The notes beneath the pieces were generated by a model. The model made no database searches. It saw nothing but the letters and a program-made list of their open reading frames with translations, and was not told the origin of the DNA. 64,000 nucleotides of DNA. Origin: Amoeboaphelidium protococcarum. Its lineage: Eukaryota; Aphelidiomycota; Aphelidea. The translations under genes were made by a program, and so were the position numbers. The stretch's first letter is position 1, and each line of letters opens with the position of its first letter. The stretch lies in contig JALECJ010000020.1 of the NCBI GenBank assembly GCA_023515745.1, positions 1,116,001 through 1,180,000 on the forward strand. Reading direction: 5' to 3'. Shown here in pieces: positions 10,515-23,089 of this stretch.

Positions 10515-12326
10515 TCAACGAAAGCGCGACTGCTGATATTAACTCATTCCTCTAGGTCGCTAAGAATTACTAGGCTGGTGATGTTCATTGTTATTTGATG
10601 AATTACCACCTTTTTATGCGTGATTAGACGGACTTGAGTTATCATGAGCACCCAATTCTCTGAGGTGACGATTATCATGTCTGCTATGCTGTGGAGGAGG
10701 AGCTCGATGAGATGGTGGCTATGGTGCGTGTTATTACAAACTAGCAGATGTTAGATGATCACCAGGAGCATTATGGTGGCGAGATTACGGATGTTATGAA
10801 TGATGATGATGCTATTACTACTACTACTATTACTGATGAGGTACCTGACGATGTTATTGACGAGAGTGAGCATGGCCATGAGCTGCAGGAGGAACACGAC
10901 GCATTTCATGAATATCTTAACGATGCTACTGAGGTTGATTGATTTTATCTCTCACTGCATGATTCCCGTGATGTCGACTAGTGTTACTTCGCGGAGGAGC
11001 AATAGGCACAGCAGTCGGAACATTACGACTATTATAAGGTGGATTTGCATGTCTTTGCGGAGGAACAGCATTTAAGTGGCCGCCGTGGGATGATGATGAT
11101 GGTCCAGATGCATCTGACACTTTGCGAGGAATATTCCTGTGCAGCTTCATCGTTGGATCAGTATTATAATTGAAACCATCGCGATCTCTGAACCCAACTT
11201 CATCATCATCATCACCAGTCGTACATGAAGGCGGCGGAGGATTCAGCATCACGGTGTCTCGACGCGTAGACTGTGCGCCACCACTACCGCTATGACTATT
11301 ATGATTCGTACTATCATCAGTGTCGCTATACGTATCAGAATGAGATATATAGCCATTCTTTGGGAATTACAGTTCAATATCATCCACAATATCGGGTAAC
11401 TTGGGCTCCTTGCCATCAAAATTATTGTTTCCATTATGCATTTTTTTCTTGTATTACAGCAGCTGCTTCTATGCAGTATTAGACTTCTTGTTCTTATAAG
11501 CTGACAATTGCGCCTATTCAGCCTTTCTGCTTTCATTCTTGGCAATCAGCTGCGCAATTCTCTTGTCAACCTTGTGGCAACAATACTCTTTCAAGTTACC
11601 TCTAATCTCACAAATCATTGGAATGTAGATAATCACAGCAATCAAGTGAGAGAAGGCAGAGAATAGATAGATCAATACGGCAAGAGCCACGAGCAACAGC
11701 AAGACAAATACACGATTGTCTTCCATGTAAGGCCTTAAAGCATTCTGGCCATCTTGGTAGTTGAGGCTAATCAGCACAAGCACAAGCCAATACATATTGA
11801 TTCCCGCTCTGGGAGTCTCTGCAAAGATCAGACGCTTCCAGCCACGTAGACGGAAAAAGACAAACAGGGACAGAGTGTCCTTGAACCGCTTCATATCATT
11901 AATCTCCTCAAAGAAGCAAAAGTAGTCATACTTTTTAAATGCATAGTATCGATAGGCAATTTCATTGGTAAAAGTAAATGAAATGTCTTGAGATTTTATA
12001 ATCTTACGCGCCTTCCTAAAGTCAATAAGCAGCAGTGCCAGCGAGGCCAGCACAGAGAAGAGATAAATATATTTGAAGAATTCCACAATACGAGGATCAC
12101 CACCAGCAAAAGTAACAGCTTTATCAGCAGCCAGAAACTGGAAAATAATAGAGGATATATCAGCCACGTACAGCATGAATCCCTTAAAGGCCAGCACGTA
12201 TAGAAACGCGTACTTCAGCCGCCTAAACACTGAATCCTTACCTCTGAATTCATGCACATCGATATAACTAAATTTATGGTCAACCACTGTTTCCCTCTTC
12301 CATTTGGGAGGCATACAACACGACAT
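10515..12326 (-). CDS. Kch1/Prm6-type fungal potassium-transport membrane protein (603 aa)
   Basis: Kch1 and Prm6 are fungal plasma-membrane proteins needed for a low-affinity K+ current and Ca2+ signalling. The first 270 residues match that family: an opening Cys-rich MSCCMPPKWKRETVVDHKF block followed by YIDVHEF, several hydrophobic helices (YAFLYVLAFKGFMLYVADI, YIYLFSVLASLALLLI, MYWLVLVLISL, VFVLLLLVALAVLIYLFSAF) and a conserved CHKVDKRIAQLI segment after the last helix. The C-terminal 330 residues are cytoplasmic-looking and low complexity: acidic, then Pro/Asn/His-rich, then a polyQ run built of TAA/TAG, ending SQYQQSRFR before TGA at 10515-10517. ATG 12326 is chosen because no in-frame ATG precedes it. 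Longer than yeast Kch1 (about 500 aa) because of the tail. Confidence 0.8.
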
Positions 12327-12597
12327 TTTATACACAGGGATTACAACAAAATATGAAAGGCAGGTTTATTCAAAGTATTGCGTGTTGTTTAATCAATTTT
12401 TGAGAATGAAATCGTTCAAGATCAGGCGCATGGCCGAGAATGGAAAGCGATCGTTTCACAAGTCTTGGCTGATTGGCCAGGCTCGTTCTGCGGTGGAACA
12501 TTGATGCGTTCAGTGGAAACAAGGCTGTTTATAGACGCGTATCTACCATGAAAGTGGTGATAAAAGATGATTTAAAAACTCTTATTTTACATTGCAT

Positions 12598-13542
12598 TCA
12601 TACTTAAATTTCGGTACCATTGTTGTTGTTACTAGAGATCTGCGATACTCTGTGATCGGTTTCATCACTATTCATTAGCGTAGATTTGGTGGACGCTGTA
12701 TTCTGAATTGAATTACTTGCGATACAACCTTTATCGGATGACTGATTATTGTTACTGGACATTGGCAGCGTCGCCTTGAGACCCATTTATCTCTAGTAAT
12801 TGTTGATTGCCACCTTCATAATGACAAGAGTCAGCCCGACCAACACAAAGCTTAGGCATATTATAGAGTACAATACCATACTAAGGAGGCCGCTCACAAA
12901 GCTCGTCACTGCTCCAAGGACACCGCCTGTTAAGACTATTACGAGGCTAACTATGCCGTATTTGCTGATTATAGAGAATATGGTGGCATTGGGAGAGTTG
13001 AATGATTTTTGAATCTTTCGCAAGTAATTAGAAAGACCAACAGTATAGATAATCTCCAGGACTATCATTGCCAAATCTGCCAAGGCAATGTGGACAGCCT
13101 GGAGAAAATACGCAATATATTATTTTTGCAGGACACTGTAAGCTATTTGAAACGCCGGATAGAGTGCAAATAGAATGGTGCAGATCCAAAGTACAATTTT
13201 AGTCAGACGATAATACGATGTAAATTGAAGAATCGCATCAGATCGAAGGAAGATTATCTGAATGTAACAGACAACCAGCACAGCGAGACAGACAGCCTCA
13301 ATGGAGCGGATAAGCAATAAATTTTACTGATAGTCTACAAGAGATGAGTATTTAATCGAACAATAAGCAGTAGTCGATATCAGGTAGATTATCAAGAGTA
13401 GATCAAACTTATTCTTAAACAGAGCACGCAATTTGATTTGTTATACTATGAGCAGGTAGAACACGTACCAGCCGACCAGAGTTAGTGCAAGAAACGCTAG
13501 AGACACGCAGGATCCCAGAAACAATTACTAAGCCAGAATCAT
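12598..13542 (-). CDS. Seven-transmembrane protein, possibly receptor-like (314 aa)
   Basis: No family is recognised by sequence, but the topology is clear. Seven hydrophobic segments are spaced through the first 270 residues, including SLAFLALTLVGWYVFYLLIV, LLLIIYLISTTAY, VCLAVLVVCYIQIIF, IVLWICTILFALYPAFQIAY, LADLAMIVLEIIYTVGL, IVSLVIVLTGGVLGAVTSFV and LYSIICLSFVLVGLTLVIMKV. The last 55 residues are Ser/Asn-rich and probably cytosolic. Seven helices plus a hydrophilic tail resemble a G-protein-coupled receptor, but no DRY- or NPxxY-like motif is evident, so a transporter-like or orphan 7-TM protein is equally possible. ATG at 13542, TGA at 12598-12600. It is divergent from the RGG-start protein at 13904. 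Confidence 0.6.
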
Positions 13543-13903
13543 TGAAAATTGCTTTCACTATTTATAATCTATAATCTTTGTTATTCAGAAGGACAAATAA
13601 GCACTGCTAGATATATATGGTTCATACGACGTGTGTGAAATCCGAGATTTTCCAAATATTCGACCATGATCATTCGAAATAGAGTGCCAACCAATCAGAA
13701 ACAGCAGTATGGGAATTTGAGGCTAAAATGCTGTTGGTCCATTCGCACTCAAATAAGACATTGGAGGAACATGAAGCATGAAGCACGCGGATTGACGGGG
13801 AGGGCGTTAAAAATCGAATTTCGCACGTTTGTGATCAGATTGCGCCACGGATTTGCAAAGATCGACATTTGTTTCCGCAAACAATAAAAATTAAACAACA
13901 ATC
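13543..13903. promoter_or_regulatory. Divergent promoter, 7-TM gene / RGG-start gene
   Basis: This 361-bp gap separates two divergent ATG codons. It contains a CCAAT box (CCAATCAG, near 13691) and no convincing coding sequence. Position between two start codons is the main evidence. Confidence 0.4.
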
Positions 13904-14404
13904 ATGAATCGTGGTCGCGGTGGATAACGTGGTCAAAGAGACGCAAGACAAACAGCTGCTGATGAACGCTAGTAATTGATGGACCTTTTTGGTATTGCTG
14001 GTGTGAGAACAGTTGACGAGCTTGAGCAAGGCGCCCAATATATGCGTTAATTCTTCCAACAAGAATTGAACCCAATTCCGGGGACCAAAATCATCACCTA
14101 TGAGTCCAATCTTGGCCGTGGCAACTTTGACATGGACGGCCCACGCGTTACGTCCATCTCATATCGTGAATTGTCTGAGAACATGAAGCAAGTGTTCACT
14201 ACGACTGCTGGTATTACTGTGCGCATCTTCACAGACAAGACTGATGAGAAGACTGGTTTGCCGATCAAACGTATGCGTATGTACATCATTTAGCCTGGTG
14301 GTTAGTGGATGCGTGCTCCTGTTGACGCTGTTCGCTGGGCTCAGAATACTGATTCCAGAACTGGACGTCAATTGACCCCTGAACCAGCGTTGGAGTATGA
14401 ATGA
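13904..14404 (+). CDS. Uncharacterised RGG-start protein (166 aa)
   Basis: The frame is MNRGRGGQRGQRDARQ ... LTPEPALEYE with TGA at 14402-14404. It opens with an Arg/Gly-rich tail that could be an RNA-binding or methylation site. A compact globular-looking region follows, including MDLFGIAGVRTVDELEQGA, a stretch with GRGNFDMDGPRV and a beta-rich end (ITVRIFTDKTDEKTG, KRMRMYIIQPGGQWMRAP). Codon choice is biased to GGT, CGT, ACT and AAC/AAG, unlike the looser usage of its neighbours, which suggests high expression. I do not recognise the family. Its regular hydrophobic pattern and lack of low complexity make it a strong candidate for a conserved but unnamed protein. Confidence 0.65.
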
Positions 14405-14684
14405 AGGAATGCAGCTTGCGTATGAAATGAATGGCTTATACGATGGAATATGAATATGAATATTAAATATCAATTTGCGTATGATGTTTTCATTATTATT
14501 GAATTTAATAGTAAGACAAAGTACAGTATCTGTATTCAAAATGATCAGCCACTTTGCGTATCTCGCGTTTTGTTTCATTTTAGGCACAAGCTTTGCAGAT
14601 AACGGAATGATATAATGTGCTATTTCTTCAGATTAATTTAAAAACAACAAACTTACTCGAAAATTCAGCAGTGATTATTAATAG

Positions 14685-15849
14685 TCAGGTTATGTTGAGA
14701 GTAGACATTAACTTATGTTCGTCAGCGTTGTCACAGTCTGCCGAAGAAAAGGAATGCTCTTATCTACTTGCATCATTAACGCCATACTCGGAGTCACTAG
14801 CGGCATTACCATCCTGCGCATCACTTTTAAAATCAATAGATTCGCAACTGCTTTTTTAATGAGCATCGATATTATACATTCCAACAAACTTCCAACAATC
14901 GGGACAGCATCCCTGGGCCCTACTGCGAGCGAGTGAATTGTGAATGGCAATCAGATCATTAGAAGGCCTAGATTCCGAATCGCCACACAAATCAATCTTC
15001 GTTATCTGATTCTTGTGTGCCCATCGCTCATACAAGACAATGACACGTCCATCATTCTCAAACTTCCACTAAAATAAGTCATAACTTTGTTCCAACTCCT
15101 TCCGCAATAAAATACCATTTTTGGAGAGTCCTCGAGATCACGACTTATGAGTTACAATTAATTTAAAGGAACTATGTGGGCTGCAACCAATTAACTAAGA
15201 TTGCTGTCATCAGATGTGTAGCGCTAGGCTCCATAGGGACATCCAAAAGAGGTGTATTACTATTAAAACTCATTATATTGAAACGCTATTCACAATCACA
15301 ATTCCTTAACAAGGATAGAAGAGTTAACACGCCTTTTATAGACAACAACAGCTCATAAATGAGCCATTATGTCACACTTGTGACTGATGCAACACAACAA
15401 CCGTCTCGTTTCATCAACGCGTCTCGCATCTTTGCCATGGCCTTCTTCTTACGATTTACGTGGCGACCAGTAGAGCATACACCGCTTTAGGAAAATGAAC
15501 GACACGAACTATTTGATGATACAGAAATATCTAATGATTCTACACTAATAAAATGAAATATAAACTTGATGTTGCTATCAATACTTACCATTAGAGTTGG
15601 CTGAAAATGTGGTATCATTCGACTTTCCATTAGAATTTATAGTTTTATCATTTCCGTTAGACCATGCAGAGCTGACATTCGTGAATTCACTATAGCTTTT
15701 AAACCAGTTATTATATATTCAGGCTTTCCTTCAGCAATAGCTGTCTTTAAATCCATCTCAGCTTCACCTAATTTTTCTGAGGCTTACTTGAATTCTGCCT
15801 AAAGATCAGATGAATTCTTTATTTGATCCAAGTTTTGCTAAAAATTCAT
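14685..15849 (-). pseudogene. HNH-endonuclease-like locus with broken or unresolved reading frame
   Basis: Three coding-like pieces lie in order on the minus strand but in different frames. First, from ATG 15849, a helical segment (EKLGEAEMDLKTAIAEGK). Second, after a plausible 49-nt intron (GTAAGT...TGTAG), a basic piece containing MRDALMKRDGCCV, which looks like the start of an HNH motif; the next frame reads a Cys/His segment (HKCDIMAHL). Third, a piece ending at TGA 14685 that contains LSKNGILLRKELEQSYDLFQ, resembling the NGLLLRxDLHxLFD block of the fungal HNH_2 family, followed by an acidic tail. No set of TGTAG-type introns joins all three. Either one or more frameshifts have inactivated the gene, or the exon structure is unusual. 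The HNH assignment is by motif resemblance only. Confidence 0.4.
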
Positions 15850-16120
15850 AATGTCAAAAAAACAATATGATTGTGTTTATATCTTTAAGTGGTATATGAG
15901 TTAGATTTAAAAATAATATTAAAGGACAGCAATGTCATTGAAAAACCAATAGAGTCGTGAAACTAATCCAGATCTGTCCAATCGCGTTTCACTCTGATCG
16001 GTTTCTTGATTTCTGAAGCGCGTGAAACGAAACAAAATGCTGCTCAAGCAGTCGAGGGAAAAAATAACCGAAAGAGCCAACCATTTATGCGTATTATCAA
16101 CCCAACTATATAGGAAATGC

Positions 16121-19057
16121 TCAAAATAATCCTTTAATTCTACCGTCTTGGCCCAGTTCAATGTCGTAAAAAGAAGGACGCGTTGGGAGACCAGGCATTG
16201 TCTGAATGTCACCGACGAGTGGGTACACGAACCCCGCACCAGCACTAACTCTAACATCCTTAATAGGTAGCAGGAATCCAGATGGCGCATTCTTCATTTT
16301 AGGGTCAGCAGAGAAGCTGTATTGAGTCTTGGCCATACAAATTGGTAGAGAACCATAACCGAGTTCTTCAAACTTTCTCACCTTCTCAGCCGCGACATCA
16401 CTCAACTGGATATCCTGGGCGGAATACATTTCTACCGCAATTTTTCTAATCTTATCCACCAACGACAAACCTTCTAGCTCATACAAAAACTTGAAATCTG
16501 GATTAGGAGCAGGATGGGATTCACAAGCACTAACTACAGCTTGAGCCAGATCCACGGCCCCTTTTCCTCCGTCACTCCAATGACTTGCAGATACTGATGC
16601 GAATGCACCAACTTCCATCGCAGCCTAGCGCACCATCTCAATCTCATTGTCTGTATCAGTAGTGAATCTGTTGACAGCGACAACAACTGGCATGCCGTAC
16701 TTTTTAGCATTCACAATGTGACGCTGCATATTCTTGCATCCTTCCTTTACCAAATCAACACGCTCAGTACGGTACTCTGGTGCTAGCTACCTGCCAGCTA
16801 CCACGTCCGCACCACCACCATGCATTTTAAGAGCCTTAATAGTTGCCACCAGGACTACACAATCAGGCACCAGTCCGCTATACCTACATTTCAGATTGAA
16901 AAACTTTTCCATTCCGATATCAGCGCCAAACCCAGCTTCTGTGACAACAAATCCGCGCTGTGCCTCAGTACGGTTCTACTCAGTACCAACCAATTTTAGA
17001 GCTATATAGTCAGCAATGATAGAGCTATTGCCAGAGGCAAGGTTGGCAAAAGGTCCCGCATGAACAAATACTGGACCGCCCTCCAGAGTTTGCATCAAGT
17101 TTGGCATGATTGCATCCTTCATCAAGACTGTTAACGCGCCGGTCACTCCAATGTCATCAGCCGTCACAGCTTTGCCTTCCTAGTCGTAAGCAACAATCAT
17201 TTTACCGAATCTCTCATCCATGTCATTAATGCCTGTGGTGAGAGCTAGAGTAGCCATAATCTCTGATGCGACAGTAATGTCAAAGCTAGTCTCTCTAGTA
17301 CGTCCCTGTTCAGTTGCATTCTACCCAATAGTAATCTTGCGCAAGAACCGATCATTGGTGTCCATGACACGATTCCACATCACTGTGCTTGGATCAATGT
17401 TTAGGCGCACAAATCTAGAACGCTCCTCTTCAGTCAACTCGGCTGGATCATCCTTACCCACAATGCCCAGCTTTTGCAATCTTCTCTTCATGATATTGGT
17501 AAAAGTTCTCGTGCCATTCTTCTGTGGGCACAGACGATCAAATAGAGCCTTGTCAGATTACGTGGATTCATGGAAAATACGAGCGTCAATAGCAGCTGCC
17601 AACAAGTTATTCGCTGCAGTTACAGCGTGTAAATCACCAGTCAAATGCAAATTAAACTCATCCATCGGAATCACTTGTGCATATCCACCACCTGCTGCAC
17701 CACCTTTGATTCCGAAAGTAGGACCTTAGGATGGCTATCTCACACAGGCAAATGCAGGACGATTCAGGTGCGCAGTCAGAGCTTGACAAAGTCCAACGGT
17801 CGTTGTGGATTTACCTTCTCCAAGAGGTGTAGGTGTTATACCACTCACCACAACATAATGGCCATTCTGTCTATGCTTCAAACGCTCCAAAACTGACAAA
17901 CGAACTTTAGCTTTATATTGACCATAGAGATCAAACTCTCCAGGCAAGAGACCAACTTCCTATGCCAACTACTGAATAAACTTGGGCTATTACGCGTATG
18001 CAATATCAATATCACTAGGAACAGGACGCATAAAATCAAGTGGTTGAGGTGTCAAAGTCAACGGTCTTAGATCAGCTTCCAATTTTTAAACAGCTGACAA
18101 TACAGTATTCTCCAACAGCATGGCGACAGTCATTGGACCAACACCTCCTGGAACTGGCGTAATCATAGCGGCTCTCTCAGCAGCAGCGCCGAATTCCACA
18201 TCACCAACCCATCTAAAGCCAGTCTTCTTACTCTGATCTGGGACAGCATTGGTTCCAACATCCACTACAACAGCACCAGTTTTGATGGAAGCACCCTTGA
18301 TAAATTCTGGCGAGCCAACAGCGACAATCACCACGTCAGCCTACGACACCAACTGATCCAAATCGCGCGTCTTGGAATGGCACAAAGTTACGGTGCAATT
18401 GGCTTCATTCAATAAGTGGAACATTGGCATACCCACAATATTGGATCTGCCGACAACTACAGCACTTTTACCGCTCAACTCTACTCCGGACTATTTAAGC
18501 AATTCCATGATGCCTTTAGGAGTGCATGGCAAAAATTTCGGTACGGCGCCTTTCTTAGCCAGCGATCCAATGTTCAAAGTATGAAAGCCATCTACATCCT
18601 TTCTAACATCAATCGACTCCGTGACCAGATCAGAGTTTATGTGCGCAGGTAGTGGAAGTTAGACAATCAGACCATGAACGGACGCGTCACCATTAACTAG
18701 TTCAATCGTCTTCAACAGCTACTGCTGGCTGATCTGTTCCGGCAGCAGAATATGATCCAACTAGATACCAACATCCTCTGCAGCCTTGATCTTCATCCGA
18801 ACGTATGCATTAGAATCCTGTCTGTCGCCAACCTGAACGATAGCCAGACGCGGTTGGAATTGAGGAAAATTAGCTTTGTACTGTGCAATTTGGGCTTTCA
18901 ACTTGTCCGTGCACTGCTTCGCTATAGCCTTACCATCAATTATCTTGGCATTAGTCATTCTAAATGATGATTTTGAGAAATATCTTGTTCTGTTATTACT
19001 GTTAAGAGTGTATTCTAAATGGAAACGGCGTTGAGTAACGTGGGAAATTCTCAGCAT
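16121..19057 (-). CDS. ADE3: Trifunctional C1-tetrahydrofolate synthase (MTHFD1/ADE3 type) with mitochondrial leader
   Basis: This enzyme interconverts one-carbon folates through methylene-THF dehydrogenase, methenyl-THF cyclohydrolase and ATP-dependent 10-formyl-THF synthetase activities. The frame is intronless, 978 aa from ATG 19057 or 945 aa from the internal ATG 18958 ([13 protein letters not shown]). The N-terminal domain has the catalytic Lys in [13 protein letters not shown], the Q-LPLP motif and [17 protein letters not shown]. The synthetase domain has the ATP loop [16 protein letters not shown] near residue 405 of the long form and the [18 protein letters not shown] and [11 protein letters not shown] blocks. 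The first 33 residues ([20 protein letters not shown]... to ...RYFSKSSFR) are Arg/Ser-rich and lack acids except one Glu, typical of a mitochondrial presequence. The two in-frame ATGs could give mitochondrial and cytosolic forms. Family length (about 935-946) matches the shorter form. Confidence 0.97.
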
Positions 19058-19339
19058 AGGAATTCGCACGAGAGATCTTTGAGAAAAGATTTTTGTAGAA
19101 GAGCCTTATGAAATTAGTATCGCGTAATAAGAGCAGTATCAAGACTTGGAATACAAACAATCTTTGTCAAGCTGAATATAAAGCACATGAACAGAATATA
19201 ATAGTTCAAACGGTACAATATACTTTAATGAATTCATACGTGTTTGATTTATAGTAGCAGAACAACAGGGGGAAGAAAATTTATTGGTTTTTCTGGTGAC
19301 TTTTTATAATTCTCTCTGAAATCCAACAGTCGAAGGAAA

Positions 19340-20869
19340 ATGAATTAAAACACGCTAGAAGTCACTCTCTATATTCCAAAAGACCAGCAGTTTTAATTAA
19401 TACTCTAAGAGATACAAAAAATAGTCGATAGTTTATAGTGTGGTATATTATGGAATGATTAGGAATTTCGTGTTCAAGATGCTTCATAGTCTTAAGAGTC
19501 TATATTGAAAGGATTTAACGCGTTCGTTATCAAATAGAATTATGGCGTAGCTGGATATTAAGATTGTTACTAAACATTGGGTATATTATCTAAATTGTCC
19601 GAGCAGTGTCCTTGTTTGTACATATAGCTATCTGATAGTGGCTGCGATTTAGTATTGACAGAGTGCGTTGATGATGGCGTGCAGCTGAGAGACTTTGCCG
19701 CTCCAGAGGTGGAGTTTGATCAAAGTGCGACTGAGTGCGTCTTGCTTTGCGATAAGGAAGTCTACTTGGCCACAATTATAGATAAAAAATGCGTAAAAAT
19801 TTCCAAACATATTGATCTTGGTAAATAAGTTGAAGATTTGGTGTGCTAGTTTACACGTAGTAATACGCTATTTCTCAAGGATGGATCTACCTTAAAATAT
19901 TATCCCGCCTTGGATCAACTATCAAAAGCTTATATTCCTCGAGATATTGCACGTTCTATCTTAGAATATCCGAGAATTGCCATACAGTTTATCAATGCAT
20001 TTTTACAGATATGCTCATTGGCTGGTGATGTTGGACGGGTCAATAGTTAGTTGGAGAGATTTGATCCTTCAACTTCGGTATGCTCGCTTGTTCGACTAAA
20101 CAAGCCATCGTACGCGTAAATAATGTCTTTAAAGTTACCCGTACCTCTCCAGTATGCTTCACTCCAACCTTTTAATGCTATGATTTTGGGTGATAATCGA
20201 TTTAGTAATAAAGAGATATCGGCTACGTGGCTAGGGGTCAGACTTACAGTTGTTTTTGATGGGGTAATGTAATAGAAAGAAGAAGAGTATCTATAGTTGC
20301 AGTAATCATTTTCTCAGCATTTAAAGAGTTCTAATGTGACCTTCTCTGATGCTGAATTTGACTAGTATTTGGAGTAGAAAGGATTTTGGGATGATATAGA
20401 CACGCGTGGATAAGCGATCGTGTCCGACACTGAATGGTTTGACCAGTTGTAAATTGAAGAAGAGAATGGTGAGACGTAGATTGAGGATGATCTCCAGGGA
20501 ATCATCAACGATTTCAGTGAAACGGTCAAAATATAAAATTCAACCGGCTAGTTAGAAGAAGTTTTGACGCGAATAAATGCCAAAATTGATAAAATGTAAG
20601 CGGGAGAACTATCAGATGATGATTCTATTCTAGGAAGTGACAAGGTTTGGGACTCTGAAGCGAATGACGATGATGGCTTTAGCGCGTAATAGCAAACCAC
20701 CTCAAACCGTGACGTCAATGACAGTGAACAGTAAAATTCAGACAAAGAGGATGATGAAGAAGAGGACGAAGAGGATGAGTTTGAAAAGTTTGTACAATCC
20801 GGGGGAGATGACGTACTTGATAATAATGGCTTTAAGGTGCATTATATATTGTCTTAAATGACATTGTGA
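19340..20869 (+). CDS. Ecdysoneless/SGT1-like protein (509 aa)
   Basis: ECD/SGT1 proteins are acidic cofactors linked to pre-mRNA splicing, transcription and cell cycle. The protein is divergent but follows the family order. The N-terminus has VTLYIPKDQQFQLILQEIQK and WNDQEFRV, corresponding to the family's W-x-x-E-x-F. Then come a YG-containing block and LYIQLSDSGCDLVLTECVDD, which matches the family's DSDGEFLLIEAAD strand region. The middle is helical, and the C-terminus is strongly acidic (EEDEEDEFEKF) after IEDDLQGIINDFSETV, comparable to the MxxFxxFxxxxSxxEG motif. Over 20 TAA/TAG codons are read as Gln. ATG 19340, TGA 20867-20869, intronless. Divergent from C1-THF synthase across 282 bp. 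Confidence 0.6.
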
Positions 20870-21028
20870 ATAGATTCATTAAAGCCAGTTTAGAATATTC
20901 ACGACTGCTATGAAATGGTCGGTTTTGGTCTTTTCAAAGTTTCCTTTTGCTGAGAAACAAACGTCTGCTTTTTGTTGTCGTTAAACTTCTAACGCGTTAA
21001 GTCAAACACTCATCATCTGCTTTATATA

Positions 21029-21565
21029 ATGTCACAGGTCAACAGTTAAACATGTTATTTTGATGCTTAGGATCGAGTACATTATTATGTAAAGAGACAG
21101 TATACTGTTAAGGCCTCACCTCTTTTAGACTTTGGTAATAATGAGAATATACTTCATCTTTAGTCTCGGTAACGGTGCCTGTCTCATTCCTCTCCAGTGA
21201 TGGCTAGTGGTGCTCCTCATGAAATGACAAAGAACATACAGAACGGATATTAATACACTCCTCCCCCTACACCGTAAAAGCTTGTGAATGAGAGATTGTC
21301 GAAATGTCAATCACGTCCGTGCCAGCCAGTTGTTGGTGTGAATGTGGCGAATGCACGAGACGATTTGTTGTTTCACCGAGCCGTTTCTCAGAGTGACGGA
21401 AATGGCGACGAACGACGTTTAGGTAATTTTGGCGACTCCTAGTAATAGTCGCGTAATCAGCAAGGTGAACAGTAGTCTTATGGAAACTCTTTAGAAGCCT
21501 TGAGTCTTGCTGCTGAATACATGTCATAAAATTGTGCTCCATCGTCATCGACTGATTCGAACTGA
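21029..21565 (+). CDS. Uncharacterised 178-aa protein
   Basis: The frame MSQVNSQTCYFDAQDRVHYY ... SSSTDSN is open from ATG 21029 to TGA 21563-21565. The N-terminus looks folded (YFDAQDRVHYYVKRQYTVKA); the rest is Ser/Gln/Asn/Pro-rich and probably disordered, with a TPPPTP motif that would suit a proline-directed kinase. No family recognised. An AACGCGTT palindrome lies about 40 bp upstream at 20990-20997, like other promoters in the window. Real but undefined; the short length and low complexity limit confidence. Confidence 0.45.
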
Positions 21566-21824
21566 TTCTCTTATCGAACGCGATCTATGGTGACTATACT
21601 TTTGGTAGCAATTTTCATCAATCAATGAATTCCTCACGATTACTCAATACCAATATATGAATTCCATAAATAAAATTTCATAATATAAATTGCCTGAATT
21701 TTTTAGTCGGTAGCTCATCGTTTCTCTTAGTATTGTTGGGCTTCAACATCAACTGTTACGATATAACACCGCAGGTCGCTCTCAGGAGCCGCTCTTCTCA
21801 AATTGATCAGAATAGATTTAAAAT

Positions 21825-22874
<1,050 letters not shown>

Positions 22875-22978
22875 TGTGAGCATGTAAAGGAGACATACGG
22901 TATGTATTCAGAGCGTTTATTTTTCATCCAGGGCAGTTGCTTGGGAGCCGTTTGATCATCATCATGGACATTCAACCA

Positions 22979-23042
22979 GAAACGGTTTCAACTTTTGTTT
23001 CACTTTTCCTCCTTTATGTTTCTTTGTCTTGGAAACCGTTTC
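22979..23042. promoter_or_regulatory. Paired GAAAC-N-GTTTC dyads upstream of the FHA gene
   Basis: Two 11-bp inverted repeats, GAAAC-G-GTTTC at 22979-22989 and GAAAC-C-GTTTC at 23032-23042, lie 53 bp apart and 48-111 bp before the ATG at 23090. The same half-sites occur in other promoters and in the LTR. Likely protein-binding sites; the factor is unknown. Confidence 0.5.
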
Positions 23043-23089
23043 ATCTGCACAATTCTCATCAATTACTTTACTATCATATTAGGTGGATA

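Noticed and set aside
10560-10942. Plus-strand acidic frame (…HELQEEHDAFHEYLND…) as a separate gene
   Set aside because: It has an in-frame TGA near 10660 and lies fully antisense to the tail of the Kch1-like gene, which is continuous to a TGA at 10515. The plus frame is best explained as a shadow.
15060-15273. Antizyme-like programmed +1 frameshift at the HNH-like locus
   Set aside because: A +1 shift at a TGA was tempting, but the downstream protein has none of the antizyme motifs and does resemble the HNH_2 C-terminal block.
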